A DNA stretch of 64,000 nucleotides. It comes from Sabethes cyaneus. Lineage: Eukaryota; Arthropoda; Insecta; Diptera; Culicidae. The notes beneath the pieces were generated by a model. It was not told the origin of the DNA and searched no databases. It saw only the letters and a list, made by a program, of their open reading frames with translations. The stretch spans positions 155,765,142 through 155,829,141 of the forward strand of contig NC_071354.1 of the NCBI RefSeq assembly GCF_943734655.1, read 5' to 3'. Shown here piece after piece: positions 11,801 to 24,439 of this stretch; position 1 is the first letter of the stretch; every line of letters starts with the position of its first letter. The position numbers and the translations under genes are program-made.

Positions 11801-14800
11801 CACAAACAACCGGGTCTAACAGAAGCTTTCTTTAAAATTCACTACAACGATGTTAACCGTCTCTTTCTTGGCACAAAACCAGGAAAAAAGAAAACCATCA
11901 GCGATGGAATTCCAACCTACATGGAGGAGTATCTGGAAGCGATTGCAAATGACACGAAAAAACTAGCCAGTCCATTACTTTCTCGTATAATGTCACTGTT
12001 TCATGCACTGTGGAAAAATAATATGCAAATTCTTTGCAAAGATTTGCTAGAAAAGAAAACGTTTTGGCAATCACTTTGCAATCCGTTGTTTGGTAACATA
12101 AGCGAACACATCAGAGCTTACAGTCAGCTGTTTAATATTCTTGGCATTGAGCTGTTTAAACTAGACCCATCCAGTAAAAAGGTGGATGAAAATTTGAAAA
12201 AAGTGTACGACAGATTCTTCGACTACGATGTCTTTGCGCGTTGGGTCAGGTCTGTTTTTGACTTACCCAAAACGAGCGGTGAAACGAATGATGACAGTTC
12301 AATGTTTGCTGCAGCGATCACCGACGAAACACCTGAGTGGCTCAGCCGGTTGCAATCTTTCAAGGACCTAATGGTAATCGTAATACGTAAAAAAGACTCG
12401 GGGATTTACCTGCCTGAGCGCAGCAAACGATACTTGGCGAATCAGTGCTTGGACGTTCTAGTAGAGCGAGCTGAATATGCTGAAGACTTTCGTCCATTCG
12501 TAATTCTTGTTGAATTATATCTGATAATCTTATCCGACTACGAGCATAAATATACGGACAATGCTGAACAGGACAATGCCGTTTTAGATAAAATACAGCA
12601 TCTGATGAACGCTCTAGCTGTAAATTATAAGGAAATCCACGTTAGGGCAAAGGAATCCATTCTGGCAATAGGAATACGAATCGTTGAGCTCCATGCTGAT
12701 CAACTGATTGATAGTGACATGGAAATTTCAAGTATTACTCGCTCTGCCGTAGATATAGTCTGTTCGGAGATTTTCGACCTGGAAATTGCTACAAAAATAG
12801 AGTTGAAGAATCCTAATCAATCGCATGTTAAAAGCAGGGGTAAAATTGCTCTCCTTTTGTCACTGAATCTGTTGAAGAAGTTGATCCTTGTGTTTGAGGA
12901 AAACGAAAGTCCCGCCTCCCGATGGCAATGTTGGCTAATACGAAACAAGCTATTTCAGCGACTGTTGAGCGTTATTAACATAATGCTGCCAATGTTTTCC
13001 AAGCGCAAAACCACAACCGAAATATTGGAACTATTGGTGGTGCTGGCTAAGAGTAGGTGTTCTGCGGAACTGTTGCATTGCGATATCGGAGACTATCTGT
13101 GGTTGAAGCTGCTCCCGCCGAAGGAATTGCTACAGAGACCTTACCTGACCGCAAGTGTGAGTAATAAATGCAAAAACCGGCTTAAGTTGACTCTATTCCA
13201 AAATCTATTCTAGGAGGCAGATAACAAGTGGAAAACCCAAGACTGGTGGCCAATTTATACGAAAGGTATAGAGCTGGTGCGAGTGCTTCTGTCTCAGCAC
13301 AAACATAGCTTTTTCCGTGATGCTATATTCTTCGCCGGGATTCATGAGGAGTACCTGATGGATTCTCTTCTACTGGCAAAGCAATCATTGGAAGAAAACG
13401 CGGTCCTATTGATCAAAGGTACGCTAGAACTGTTGGGCGAATTGGTTAATTACGAAAAAGATTGGCGGCTTGAGCACGGACAAAGCTTGATTAACTTAAT
13501 GGTAGGTATGCAGTAGAAATAAATATTTCTTGTATTAAAAGCTTTTCAATTACAGCGCTGTGTACAAATACTAATGGATCACGCTGTTTCATTATTGTAC
13601 CGCCCGAAGATTTCGAAACGTTTGGCAGGTGGTCCAGCAGTAGAGTTATTTACCGATCAAGATGATCCGAACGCGGTAGACACTTCGGATGAGCTAGTAA
13701 CGGTTATGAATAATTTGATCGAAATTGTAAATCTCTGTGCTAAATGTTTGTTGAAATTCAGTCCTTCCTTGCTAACACTTCTTTGTGAGGTCAATTTTTT
13801 CCCTGGACATTACTATCCGCTGATTGAAATTCAATTTGGCGTTCCAAAAATGAACTCGGAAAATTTCTCCCAGCTCAGTTTCGGTACTGTTTTGAGAGCA
13901 GTTTGTATTTTTACTAAGGTGTTGAATGTGGTAAGTTATTCGGTTGTCATTACTGTTAACTTTTATGCTAACATACATTTTTATTCACAGCAACATTACT
14001 CGTTCCAAGAAACACCATTGAACGACCTGCCAGATCCAAAACCCTCTGATATGGACAGCGTAGATACTGGATCTTCACTGTCCAATTCCGCTTTAGTGCG
14101 CTTGAATAAATCCGCTCTTGCCGCAGCAGATGGTTCGACTCGTCAGACACGGACGCCATTCTCTAAGTCGCTATCTATGACTTCTGTGTCTAGCTTCACA
14201 TCAACGAATGCTATTGCCCTTTCAAATGAGCTACTGACGCACCTCGACTCAAAACTATGCATTAGCGGATTAGAGTTCATTTTGACTCTTCTTGCTTCTC
14301 AGAGTTTACTGGCATTGAAAGACACCAATTTGTCGCAACGCGAAAAACAACTAATCAAACGCGAACTTAGTACAGAACTACTAATTTTCCACGATTTCGT
14401 TAAAAAACGTATTCTCAAGGATACAAAGGAAATCCTTGTTAGAAAAAAATTTGGTTCAGTTCCAATTTACAACACCAACCAAGATGATGATGACAACCAA
14501 ACGTCAGACAGCCACATCCAGGTATCCACTGCCATCCAACCGATGCAACCGAAAAAACCCGATCGCAATTTGCGTGTCAACGTAGTCCGAAAGCAACACT
14601 TACAGCAAGCCGCATCAACGTCCACTCCGGTTTCCCAGGGGGCCGTATCCCGGTCGGACCTGAATGTTAAACCACTCTCATCGACACCGGTTCCGCGAGG
14701 AATTCTGAAACCCTCTCCTCCAACGTCGTCTATAAAGCGAGTGATGTTTGATGACGACCACTTTGCCAGAGGCAAGAAAACTTTCGCCTACTCCAGTTTA

Positions 14801-14932
14801 GATGATGAGCCCATATTTTTCGAACCGGAGGAAACAAAATACACCGGATTGTCGCACGTTCGAATCGTCGAGGAAGATTATCTGCATTTTCTGTCTAATT
14901 TACTTTTGATCATTTCGCAAAGTGAAAGTTGA
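8812..14932 (+). CDS. Nup205: Nuclear pore inner-ring protein Nup205
   Basis: This large alpha-solenoid scaffold of the nuclear pore inner ring is the metazoan counterpart of yeast Nup192 and binds Nup93. Coding exons are 8812-8837, 8909-9134, 9207-10653, 10713-13156, 13214-13501, 13556-13930 and 13991-14932. They sum to 5748 nt, an unbroken 1915 aa against about 2000 for animal orthologues. All introns are short (57-72 bp) and GT-AG. Landmarks are LQAWNILCFYLVNEYRGPA early on, ETPEWLSRLQSFKDLM in the middle and a serine-rich low-complexity stretch at roughly residues 1615-1670. The start is fixed by a 26-nt first exon whose split Ile codon joins to QWKKVWQL. The last exon carries an acidic loop (DDDDNQTSD) before the C-terminal helices. 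The hAT-like MITE lies just upstream, within possible promoter sequence. Confidence 0.92.
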
Positions 14933-15800
14933 ATAATGTTTTGTTATATCCTCCTTGGAGACTCAAATATAAGGAATTAAAACGTGATGATTTATGATTC
15001 AATAGATTTTTACGAGAACGTCTACTAATTTGAGTTTCTGTAATCTACATTAATAAGTACACTTGGGTATGAAATGGGGAAGGCAAATGAAGAGCGTCCA
15101 ATATAGCTCTAGCCATCCCAAGCCCCTACCTAGCGCCTCCACGTGGTCATACCTGGTAATGCTCTATTGAGTAGCCAAGCTAGGAGGTGCGTTGCTGGGA
15201 GGTTCCCGGCTGCCTTGGCCAAAACGAGTTTTAATACTGCACATGGATACCAGAATGAAAAATTAAATTAACTATTAGAAGCATTTATGGAACCTTGAAG
15301 GACGCTACTCTATTCCATACGAAGGACTGCTGGTGAGATTGTTCTATTTTTACCATATATACCACATTTCATCTTAATATCATATTATTAACAGTATTAT
15401 TATTGATATCATAAATGCGGAAGGCTGGATGACGGAGTGGATTGCCAACCTGAATCCTTAAGGTCTGAAGCAAATATGGCACTTCTCAATTCAAAACAAA
15501 CAAATCATCACGTGGGTTAAAGTTGGTACAGCGAAATTGATTATTACATGGAAGGATCCTAATGCTGGAAGGCGACTCTTATAACCCCGGAATGCGCACA
15601 AGTGCCTCTGCTTGTGGGTCCGCCCAATCCCTTTTGGCCCTTCTGTAACAACATTAGTGTGAAATTCATTTGATAATCAAATTTGGATCTACTGTAATTC
15701 TACCCACATACATTGGCAAGTCCTTGAAATGATGGTGGCTTTCCCCTACTACTACTACTACTCTACATTAATAAGTACACTTGAGTGTATTAATTCACTA
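14933..15800. other. Nup205 3' flank and non-LTR element tails
   Basis: No polyadenylation hexamer is clear. AATATA near 14967 is the best candidate. From about 15060 the sequence is retroelement-derived: the block at 15115-15190 (CCTACCTAGCGCC to GTAGCCAAGCTAGGAGG) has an inverted copy at 22411-22495. A small CTA triplet run lies near 15748. Confidence 0.45.
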
Positions 15801-17260
15801 TTGAAAATTAGCGCAGAGGGAGGGCTCCTAAAAGGAAGATGGTTGTAATTGCTATTATCCATGTACTTACTTTTTCGGCGACAATCCGCTTATTGAATTC
15901 ATGCCGAATTCAGGAGACGTCTGCACGTTTCTCGGCCAACAGCGCTCATCCAATGGGTACGGCGTCTGCCTCGAAGTCGTCGACCTCTATCCACCTTTAC
16001 GCGAGAGTACCCGGCTAGCGGGTACAATTTTCGGAAAACGTTAGCTTGCCTTTGGCAACTTTATTCACGTCAAGTTGATTTTTCCACCCTTGATTGTTGT
16101 TGTAGAACTTTCAAGTGTACGTGAGCGGAGTTCCCAAAAGCAAATAAACTTTGTCGAAAAGTGTACCCACTAGCCGCCATTAAGCGCGCGAAAAGGTGGA
16201 TCGGGTTCTCTGCTAAATATTGTTTTCGCTGGTCTCTCATCCGGCATCGTTGCTACATGGCCAGTCCAGGCCAGGCCTTTCAAGTATTCAAGGGTATATT
16301 TCATGATTCTAGCACCTGTGCCACACTTTCGTCTGATACGCCGCCAAGAATTTAACGCAAGATCTTCCGTTCAAAAATGCCAAGAGCTCGTCGGTCGTCC
16401 TCCTTCAACACGCACGCTTCGTGGCCATAGTGTATCACCGGGAGAATTGGAGTCTTATTGAGCGTTGGTTTTGTACGAAGTTGCAGGCACGGGACCTCAG
16501 CTGGCTACGTAATTTGTAGCGCACTCTGTTGGCAGCCGCTATCCGCCTTTTCACTTCACGACTCACATCGTTGTCACATGTCACTAACGTACCAAGGTAA
16601 ACAAATTCGTCGACCACTTCAAAAGTATCTCTATCCATCACCCTCGCAGTTCCAACAACCGATGGGCTACCACGCTTTCTACCTGCCGCCATATACTTTG
16701 TTTTGCTCGAATTTATGGTAAGCCCTATCCTCGAATCTCGGCTGGGAGAGGCTGTTAGAGTCAATAGGATCGTAGCACTGACCCCGCACTGTCCTGTATT
16801 CTACCAGCTTGTTGCGAAGTCTGTCGTATAAAAACAGAAGGTCAAATTTCGATAACGGAATTAGCACCCAGGCTTTGCTATCCTCCCAGCTCTCTCCTTA
16901 AGCTGCGTGTACGCTTCTTCCACAGCTCTATGGTTAACACCGATGATATCGATTACGTCCGCAAACCCTAGGAGCATTTGAGATTTCGTGATGATGTGCC
17001 ACTTCTCTGCACGCCTGCCTTTCGAATAGCACTTTCCAATGCAGTATTGAACAGCAAATTCGATAATCCGTCACTTTGCTGCAAACCATCTAACGTCACA
17101 AACGAGTCCGATGTCTGACCAGCTGTCCTGACGCTTGATTTTGAACCACCAAGAGCAGCACGTATCAGCCTAATCAGTTTTGTTAAAAAACCTAACACCA
17201 CTGACGAACTGACATGACACATAGAAGAAAATCCTTTAAAAACCATCGTCCTACACATTT
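15800..17260 (-). mobile_element. Degraded RTE-like non-LTR retrotransposon
   Basis: Read on the minus strand, fragments come in the expected order. First is a reverse transcriptase part with LLFNTALESAIRKAGVQ (about 17080-17000), then DEFVYLGTLVTCDNDVSREV (about 16615), then RRALGIFERKILR (about 16370) and a 3' UTR-like block near 15800-15900 that recurs near 26820-26880. Stops and frameshifts break every part. A SINE is inserted at 16719-16879. Confidence 0.75.
16719..16879 (+). mobile_element. tRNA-derived SINE, family A (5'-truncated)
   Basis: It begins with a B-box-like TCGAATCTCGGCTGGGAGAG, then TAGAGTCAATAGGATCGTAG and GCGAAGTCTGTCGTATAAAA, and ends AGCACCCAGGCTTTGC. The same order occurs at 23433, 29627, 49700 and 52231. 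It resembles the Feilai-type SINEs of Aedes, but that name is from memory and unchecked. Confidence 0.65.
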
Positions 17261-17394
17261 TGCTTGCACACTAGCACCCTCTGTTATGCATGTTGCGGAG
17301 TAGCTTGCGTTTGCAGGGTTTTACGCTGTAGGGTTTTTATATTTGTATATGGTTTTATACTGAAAACTAGAAGCAACACTCGCGCACCGCGGTG

Positions 17395-17738
17395 TGGTCA
17401 TGTTGCGAAACATTGGTCCTGATTCCGTTGACATTTTTGAAGAAGCTTTTCGAAACAGTGCTTACGTTTCTTACGGCGGTGAAGTCTCTTTTCGGCAGCC
17501 CTAGTATCTCGGTATCTCTCCATGCTGTGACATGTCGTAGTTGTTCGATTCTTCTCGTCAATCACTCGTTGGCACTCTACGTCGAACCATTAGCTGGAAG
17601 TGACTACAGCAATCTACATCGTGGATATGCTCGTTCAGGTTTTCTGCAAGTTGTTCACCGATTCGTTCATCAGTTTTCCGAGCGTACTCTGCAACGACTC
17701 CTCCCGTTAATAACTGTCGAATGTTCAGTCTCATCTTT
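17395..17738 (-). mobile_element. Possible RTE-like linker fragment
   Basis: The minus-strand translation contains YARKTDERIGEQLAENLNEH and later RRVPTSD, a pattern like the region between endonuclease and reverse transcriptase in RTE-like elements. It is broken by stops. The assignment is tentative. Confidence 0.35.
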
Positions 17739-17740
17739 TA

Positions 17741-17965
17741 GCGTTTTTGTTTTTTAACCTGGGTTTGTTCCAACCCGACCACTCAATAAACAAACATTTT
17801 CGAGAGAATAAACAAACTTTTTCAGGTTGTCAGTGTACCCGTCGTCTAAAAGGTTCAACCCAGAGCGAAACTAAGTTCAACCTGAGTGAAAAAACAAACG
17901 TTTTGACAGACGGTCGATTGGAACTAGAGCGAACCTAGTTTGGACCTAAGCAAAAACAAAAACGC
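17741..17965. mobile_element. TA-type MITE
   Basis: Inverted ends GCGTTTTTGTTTTT and its complement AAAAACAAAAACGC are flanked by TA (17739-17740 and 17966-17967). Subterminal segments around AACCTGGGTTTG and AACCTAGTTTGG are also roughly mirrored. Confidence 0.7.
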
Positions 17966-18007
17966 TATTTGTTATTTGTTACCGAAATCCAGTCAATCGA
18001 CAGAAGT

Positions 18008-18272
18008 AAAAGTGGTATCCTTCATTGTGAAAACCCAGTCAGCACGGCGAACCTTGATCTCGGTTAAACGAGGTCCGGAAAACGTCATCGCGAGACTAGT
18101 TTTCGACGTTGTCCTGACATACACCAGTTGGTTGGCAATTTGACCTTGTTCGGGCACCAAGTGGAATCTTCCATCGTGAATTACCATTCAGCACGGTGAA
18201 AATTGATCTCGTTGAAACGGGGTCTCGGAAGACATCCTTCAGTCACTTTACAAGTTTTGACGTTGCCCCGGC
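18008..18272 (+). repeat. Two diverged tandem units of ~150 bp
   Basis: Units at 18008-18120 and 18160-18272 share AAGTGGTATCCTTCATTGTG-like starts, then CAGCACGG, TGATCTCG, GTCC/GTCTCGGAA and GACGTTG. They resemble a duplicated 5' untranslated monomer of a retroelement, but I cannot name the family. Confidence 0.55.
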
Positions 18273-18699
18273 ATCATATGCAATCCGGCCTATGACCTGT
18301 GGTAGAGATCAGCCTGCAGCATACCATATCCAATTACCATAGTCACCCTCAGGCCGCCACGTTCCATCCGGTTTCTTCGAATGCGAACCACGGTAAATTT
18401 TTCTAACAAAATTTTCTAACCTCGCAGCCCACTCGGATTACAGGCTAGAGATCACAGCCGACAGTAACAGCCCCGCCGACCATGTTTCGTGCGAATAAAA
18501 TTTCGTGGAAGGTACGTTTGTTAGGTCAATCCACACATCCGAAATCTCCTCCGTAACCTCAACGCCCTGGGACTCAGTGACAAAAGAGGTCTTGTGTGCC
18601 CACTCCACGACTTCCAGACCAGGAATCGGAGCTTTGACAGCTTCCCCTTCTGGGCTGGGTTGCTGCGCTTTTCGGAGGCAAGGGCTCATATCTTTCTCA

Positions 18700-18960
18700 T
18701 CGATCTCAATTTGAATATGTTCGACTACCGAGCGCGAATCTTGCCTACTACGCCACATCTGAAAAGTGCCGGTCATCAACCAGAACGTCGTCGATCTGAG
18801 AGCCTGGCAGATGAGTTCGTGTATTTGGGATCGCTGGTGACCAGAACCACGGACAACAATAGCAAGGAAATCCAGCGGCGCATTTGAGCGAGAAATCGGG
18901 CCTATTTTGCCTTTCGAGAATTTGGAGACGAACAGCCATAAAGTTTGTTGGCGGAACATT
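18700..18960 (+). mobile_element. RTE-like reverse transcriptase fragment
   Basis: The plus frame reads LADEFVYLGSLVTRTTDNN then SKEIQRRI, the conserved block just past the reverse transcriptase core of RTE-like elements, followed by a stop. Upstream, LNMFDYRARILPTTPHL belongs to the same frame. Confidence 0.65.
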
Positions 18961-18989
18961 GTTATGTAGGTGAAATCCTAATGAACATC

Positions 18990-20280
18990 GCACCTATCTA
19001 TTAACAATTACGGGGCGAGTGCAACGATTGTTACACCAGCATCGTACCTCGAAGTTAACTGGGCGGTACGAACTTGGGAGTAGACTGTTCAATAAGGTTA
19101 AAATTACCTCAAATTAAACTCAATAACTAGAGCGACGCCAAGCATACCCTCAAAGGCATTAGAAGCTATTCTTCATCGCAATGTGCCATTACTTCAGCAC
19201 TTTTAATTATGTAGAGACTTAAAGAAGTGGTCTGAAAATACCAAGATTCTATCACATGAACCAACAACGGAAACGAAGAGCAATTGGATGGAATAAAGAT
19301 CTAATTATGATATCTCATACAAGATGAATAAACTGACACGTGCAGTAAGGACTGACGATGAACCTCTAGAACAACGACTTAAATATGCTTAAATCTATTT
19401 TAGTGCTGCTCTAGAACAAAATGGGTTGCTATGGGAAATTGTCAACAGATGTCCAAGCAGTCTATAGTCGATTCATGACATCTATCTATAACGCATAGGC
19501 ATAATATCGTACATCGTTTCATTGGAGTCTCCTCCGCGCGGTATTAATTGGCAAAAATTTCACGGATGGTTAATACTCTTTTTCGTATTGTTTGTGATAT
19601 ACCATGCGTGTCCATAATTGATGCGTGTCCTTAATTAACATAGCCTAAAAACCGGGATGGTTACTCCTTCTCACTACATCTACCAAAATTTACTGCCACA
19701 GATCACACGCATTGTTATCACCTGTTCTGAAGGTCATAGTCGGAGAGTAATACGCATGATTTTCACGAGGATACCCGAGAGAAAAAAAGGGGAAAATAAA
19801 CACCCTGAGATTTCATTCAGAATTCAGAACCTTCTGTATCATTGTGTCGCATATACGCTTATCAAATAATTCTATGTTTTGTTTATTTGTTTTAACAAAC
19901 CGAATATAAGTCATCGTTCTTCCAAATCGAGGATGTGAAGCTTTTATCCCGTGCTGCACGTGACACGATATCAAACATGTGTTCTACCCCGCCACTGTAG
20001 AATTCAAGCCTATCAAGCAGCATCTATCATAATGTGCTCACAGAGCCTATCGTCTGTGATGTAGGTACGTGTCTCTCAGTCCTCTCACTCTATTTTTACC
20101 GCCGGATAGAGAAGTTGACAACGAATCACTGGATCAGATAGGCAGTAAATGACTAAATTGGCGATTGATATCCTACCAATTGCTCTTGACAAGGATATAA
20201 GTGTTTTTAGAACAATAGATGCCTGAGGAGCTCGTTCTCGACTAACTGCTATAGTAGATTAGGATGACTATATTGTAAAA
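18990..20280. other. Intergenic, nothing firmly recognised
   Basis: AT-rich unique-looking sequence with several stop-filled frames. No terminal repeats, conserved motifs or RNA genes were seen. Confidence 0.4.
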
Positions 20281-20443
20281 TTAATTCAGTGTATTGCGAT
20301 ATCGAGTGTTATAGTAGGCACTGCGTTCCTAGAAAGGGAAATCGATTTTTCCTTTCGATAGAGTGATCAGAAAAGTGTGTAGGAAGATTTTTATACAAAA
20401 ATCATTGTCGTGTTCGGGACGAAGCAGGGTTCGTGTTGTAAAA

Positions 20444-21102
20444 ATGCATGGTGTAAAAATAAAATCAATCAACACGTCGGTGCAGTTTTTAGCGCAAACT
20501 TGTTGGAAAACAGTGCGGTTTCCATTTGGCACTGTTATTCATCTCAACCAATGCAGCCGTGATTGTTACCACACTCTCTCTTGGCATGCCAATGGACAGT
20601 GGGATAAAACTGTCAATTCTTGCCAAAACAAGCTGTTGCAAACTAATAGTGGCAAAATACAAGATTATCTCAAACATAAGGAAAACGCTGGATATTTGAA
20701 AAGGGTGAGTTTTTATCATTTGCCAAGTGGTTAAGTAAAACAGATTATAAAGATAGGCATTAGTCTGAAAGTTGTTTATTTATAATAATTATTTATATTT
20801 TCTAGATTGGCAGATCTTTGTCATCGAGTATCTACAGTCATAGGGCCGCATTTTATAGAGGACATCCTAATAACAAAGAGTCCATTGCACCAAGGTGAGC
20901 AAATGAAAATGGAAAGCCAAATCAAAGAATAGTTTCAGTATTTTCAATTCGTCACAGAATAAGCTATCATGAGGGTGTGTTGCGATGTGAAAATCAAATC
21001 CAGCATTACGTATCATACTGCGGGTTAGCATGCGTGTTTTGTTTGCAGAAGAGCTGGAAGCACTTGGAGATAAACGTTTATCATTCCACTGTTAAACTAT
21101 GA
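20444..21102 (+). CDS. Unrecognised three-exon candidate gene (164 aa)
   Basis: I do not recognise this protein. Exons 20444-20704, 20806-20894 and 20958-21102 join in phase across two well-formed introns of 101 and 63 bp. The first has donor GTGAGT and acceptor TATATTTTCTAG; the second has donor GTGAGC and acceptor CGTCACAG. The result is 495 nt ending in TGA. The frame is free of stops across both joins, which is unlikely by chance though not impossible. The first 87 residues are rich in Cys, Trp and Lys (for example QTCWKTVRFPFGT and CQNKLLQTNSGK). Exon 2 reads IGRSLSSSIYSHRAAFYRG. Exon 3 has a Cys-rich YCGLACVFCLQKSW. There is no clear signal peptide or known domain. An AATAAA lies near 21395. 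It could be a real lineage-specific gene, a 5' piece of a larger gene or a decayed one. Confidence 0.4.
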
Positions 21103-22410
21103 GACATCGCATGAGAATCCACATTTTTAACTGCTAAAAGCTAATCTAGCATGGGAATATCATTTGATAACAGATTACACTAAATCTTAGCACAGATGTC
21201 ACAAAATGCTAAATATCCCTCTACTGACGACGAAAGTTGTTTTATGAGCTCGATCATTGCACTTTAATTTTTGTATTTATATGCATATATTTTTTAAATT
21301 TTTAAGAAACAAATTGGCTAAATCGCTGGCAAATTTTTTAAAATTAATGTAAAGATGACCGTTCTATGGGCTGATGCTTATATTTTCCATTCAATAAAAT
21401 AAGTTCAAAGACTGTTTTCATAATATGCATAATAATTTGTTTCCTTAAATAACCTTAAAATTATAAGCACTTATCGACATTGGCGGATCTAGCGTTCATT
21501 TGTAGGGGAGACTGTGATAGCCCCCGAAATTTTTTTTCGACCGTTTTATTTCGTCGGCATATTAAAATTAAATGCACAATTTTGCCTGGGATCTTATAAC
21601 GGTGATGCAAATGTACATTATTCTGAAGTTTTTCTTACCTGTAGTTAGCACCCCAAGATACGTAGTCGTGACCTACGCGCATTCACTCCAAGTTGCGCTG
21701 CCCGAAGAGGAAAAGCTCAACGAATCCATTCTCGAGAACTGTTGGAAAAAGAGGGTGGCAAGCAGTGCCACTCGTCAGAAAAGCGAAAGATGCAGACATA
21801 AAGATGCATCGAACCTCAATCTACTGCGAGAAAAACAGCTGCCTGGAAGAACAGGAGTAAGCGGAATTGGAACAGCTGCATCATTCTCAGGAAACGCGAA
21901 GGTTCTAATCTGATCTAATCTAATCTCACACTAACGCAGCCAATTCTTGAAGGCATCCTGGAAAATGACCATGACTTGAATCAATCATTTTTCTTGTCAA
22001 CGACCAGGCCAACTGTACTGCATGCACCGCAGGGAGAATTCCAATCATTTGGAACCAGAAATAATACCTAATTCCATTTAACTCTTTGAAATCAAGAGGA
22101 AGGAAGAAAGCGTGGACCTCCTGCACCAAACGCTTATTTCATATAGTTTATGATTTATTTACAGTCGCTGGAAGTATCTTTGCTTGTAAAGGTTAAGTGA
22201 TACTCCAGACCCGCGGGGATGAACTAAAGGTATTTAGACCAGAAGCCAAGCTGCATTTGGCCAAGGATATAGCGCCTTATTTTGCTCTCTGAAAATAGGT
22301 TAGTCTACCAAAAATATTAGTTTAAATAATAGAATACTAGAAAATAAAGTGTGATTCAATGCTTGCCTGAAACTACAGTTGTAAGGTTAGGAACTGAGAA
22401 CCACACGACC
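21103..22410. other. Intergenic with retroelement-like tail
   Basis: A possible non-LTR 3' end is marked by GGAAACGCGAAGGTTCT followed by the short run TCTGATCTAATCTAATCTC near 21910. A related AGAAACGCGGAGGTTCT occurs near 22498. Otherwise nothing is supported. Confidence 0.4.
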
Positions 22411-22495
22411 CCGCCCCTCCTAGCTTGGCTACTCAATTATATACAAATTGAAATATTTCCAGGTATGGCCACGTGAAGGCGCTAGGTAGGGGTTC
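22411..22495 (-). mobile_element. Non-LTR 3'-end fragment, inverted copy of 15115-15190
   Basis: The reverse complement shares CCCCTACCTAGCGCC, CACGTGG, CATACCTGG and ATTGAGTAGCCAAGCTAGGA with 15115-15190, so the two are oppositely oriented copies of one repeat. A tail block containing CACGTGG also appears near 62800. Confidence 0.6.
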
Positions 22496-22819
22496 TTGAG
22501 AAACGCGGAGGTTCTGCCACAAGAAGACACAAGAAATATATCTGGATAGCAATGGTAGTATATTGACGGACGATCGTGAGGCGAACGAAAGGTGGAAGTA
22601 GCTTTTCGATGAACACCTGAATGGTGCCCAGATGGAGAATCATGGCGGCGGGAAAGCAATCTCGACGGTGCGACAAACGTGCGAGAAGTGCCAGCCTCAA
22701 CGATAAAAGCTGATCAATTGTCTGCACCGGCTGAACGTTGGAATTTTCGATACTGACTATCTTCCGATTAGTGGTATTTGCTCGATATACAAGATAGGCG
22801 ACACGCTGCATTATTAGAA

Positions 22820-23870
22820 CTATCGTGTGATCAATTTTCTCAATCTAGCCTACAAAGTTCTCTCCCAAATAATTTCCACCAACTATCAGCATGCTTTGTT
22901 GATGGGTGATTAATGGGTGAAAAAAATATTTACACGGCAGATGTCCCAAAAAAGCGGTGAATGCAGAGCTCCCACGCGTCATTTGTTCGTTGACTTCGAA
23001 GCTGCATGTGATACCATCGACCGAAAAAAGTTACGAAAGGAAACCATATACGAGAATGGCATCCCCGGGAAGCTGATCAGTCTGATTAAATTTACAATGG
23101 ATACATAGGTAGGTACATAGTGCTGTGTTCGGATTTCGGGTGGATTGATAAGTTCATTCGAATCACATAGAGCGCTTGGTCAAGGTGATGGCCTCTCATG
23201 CCTGCAGTTCAATATAGCGCTATGAGGTGTTATGAAAGGAGTGAACTACAACAAGATCTTCAAAAAACCTAGTTAGTTCATCTAGTTTGCCGACAACAGG
23301 GACATCTGTACGGTGGCTGAACAGTAAACCAGACAAATCACGAGACAAATTCTCATTGGTGACGATTCACAATGGCACCAGCCGCAGCCGTGAAATTCGA
23401 AGGTGTGTTACCAGCGGAAGTGGAACCTTCCAGATGGCTTCAAGGCATGATACTGATCTAACAAGCCAGTCGTCATTCGAATCTCATCTGGAAGAGGCTG
23501 TTATGGTCGATGGGATCGTAGTGCTAGCCCCGCAATTGTCCTGCACTCTAACGGCTGGCTGCGAAGTCTGGCGAATAAAAACAGAAGTCAAGTTTCGAAA
23601 ACGGAATGTAGCACCCAAACTTTACTTCAGTGAAAGTCGTGCTTACTATAGGCTTCATAAGCAAGTAATTGCGGTTGAATAGACCCGTACAAAGTGTACC
23701 CTGTACAAGAAGTTTGTTAGACCATTGTTCTCTATGGGCAAGAAACGTGAGTCGAGGAGTACCTGTCAGTGCTCGGAATTTTTGAGACATGAGTGCTAAG
23801 AACAATATTTTTGGCCGTGTACAGCAGAACGGGGTATGGCGGCGGAGAATAAATCATGAATACGCGCTAT
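22820..23870 (+). mobile_element. Degraded RTE-like element with SINE insertion
   Basis: The plus frame carries HLFVDFEAACDTIDRKKL (about 22980-23030), the catalytic motif A region of the reverse transcriptase, then NGIPGKLISLIKFTMD. After the SINE at 23433-23628 it resumes with the C-terminal region (CTLYKKFVRPLFSMG, about 23695-23740) and a GVRRRINHEYALYDE-like segment. Many stops and frameshifts. Confidence 0.7.
23433..23628 (+). mobile_element. tRNA-derived SINE, family A (near full length)
   Basis: This is the best copy in the window. It has an A-box-like GATGGCTTCAAGG, a B-box-like ATTCGAATCTC, then GGCTGCGAAGTCTGGCGAAT and the end AGCACCCAAACTTTACTT. Spacing between the boxes fits a pol III internal promoter. 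It sits inside the RTE-like element. Confidence 0.7.
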
Positions 23871-24439
23871 ACGACGAGTCCAGCCTTGAAAAGGAGGCTA
23901 AAACTGGATGTAATTCTTACTACTAAACGAAATGTAACACCTAGGTTTTGTTTTGTGAGCTTTAATGTACGGAAGAATATGTTTCAGGTACTTCTGCTTG
24001 TACATTTTGGAATCCATAGTCTTGTTGATCACGGAAACCTAGTTTTTTGTCCATAAACTTTCTTGCAAATTTATCGGCAGAAATGAATTTGAACTTACTG
24101 GGGACATAACCTCGACTAATGGCTTTATGGAATCTTTGCCCTTCCGGGAAATTGGCCATCTGTTGTAACTTGAAAGTTCAACATGCAGCTTGAAAGTTCA
24201 ACATACAACTTGAAAGTAGCTTATTCCGATAATGGTGTCTAAGGAAGGTTAACAAGCTTTTTTTTTGTGTGTGGATATTACACTACGACCAGCATTTTGA
24301 TCTATTGTGATCTTATCCAGGTGTTGTTCCGCACTTCGTTGTTATTGCAGTATCGCTATAGAGTGAGCGAACTGCTTATTATCCGTGCTTAAAGTGTCGG
24401 TGTGTTTTCACCCTGTTTTCCCTCTACGCTTCTTACTGC

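Noticed and set aside
14467..14775. Minus-strand frame of 102 codons
   Set aside because: It is antisense to the last exon of Nup205, whose sense frame is continuous with the rest of the gene.
18438..18959. 173-codon minus-strand open frame
   Set aside because: It overlaps in antisense the clear RTE-like block DEFVYLGSLVT on the plus strand, so it is a shadow frame.
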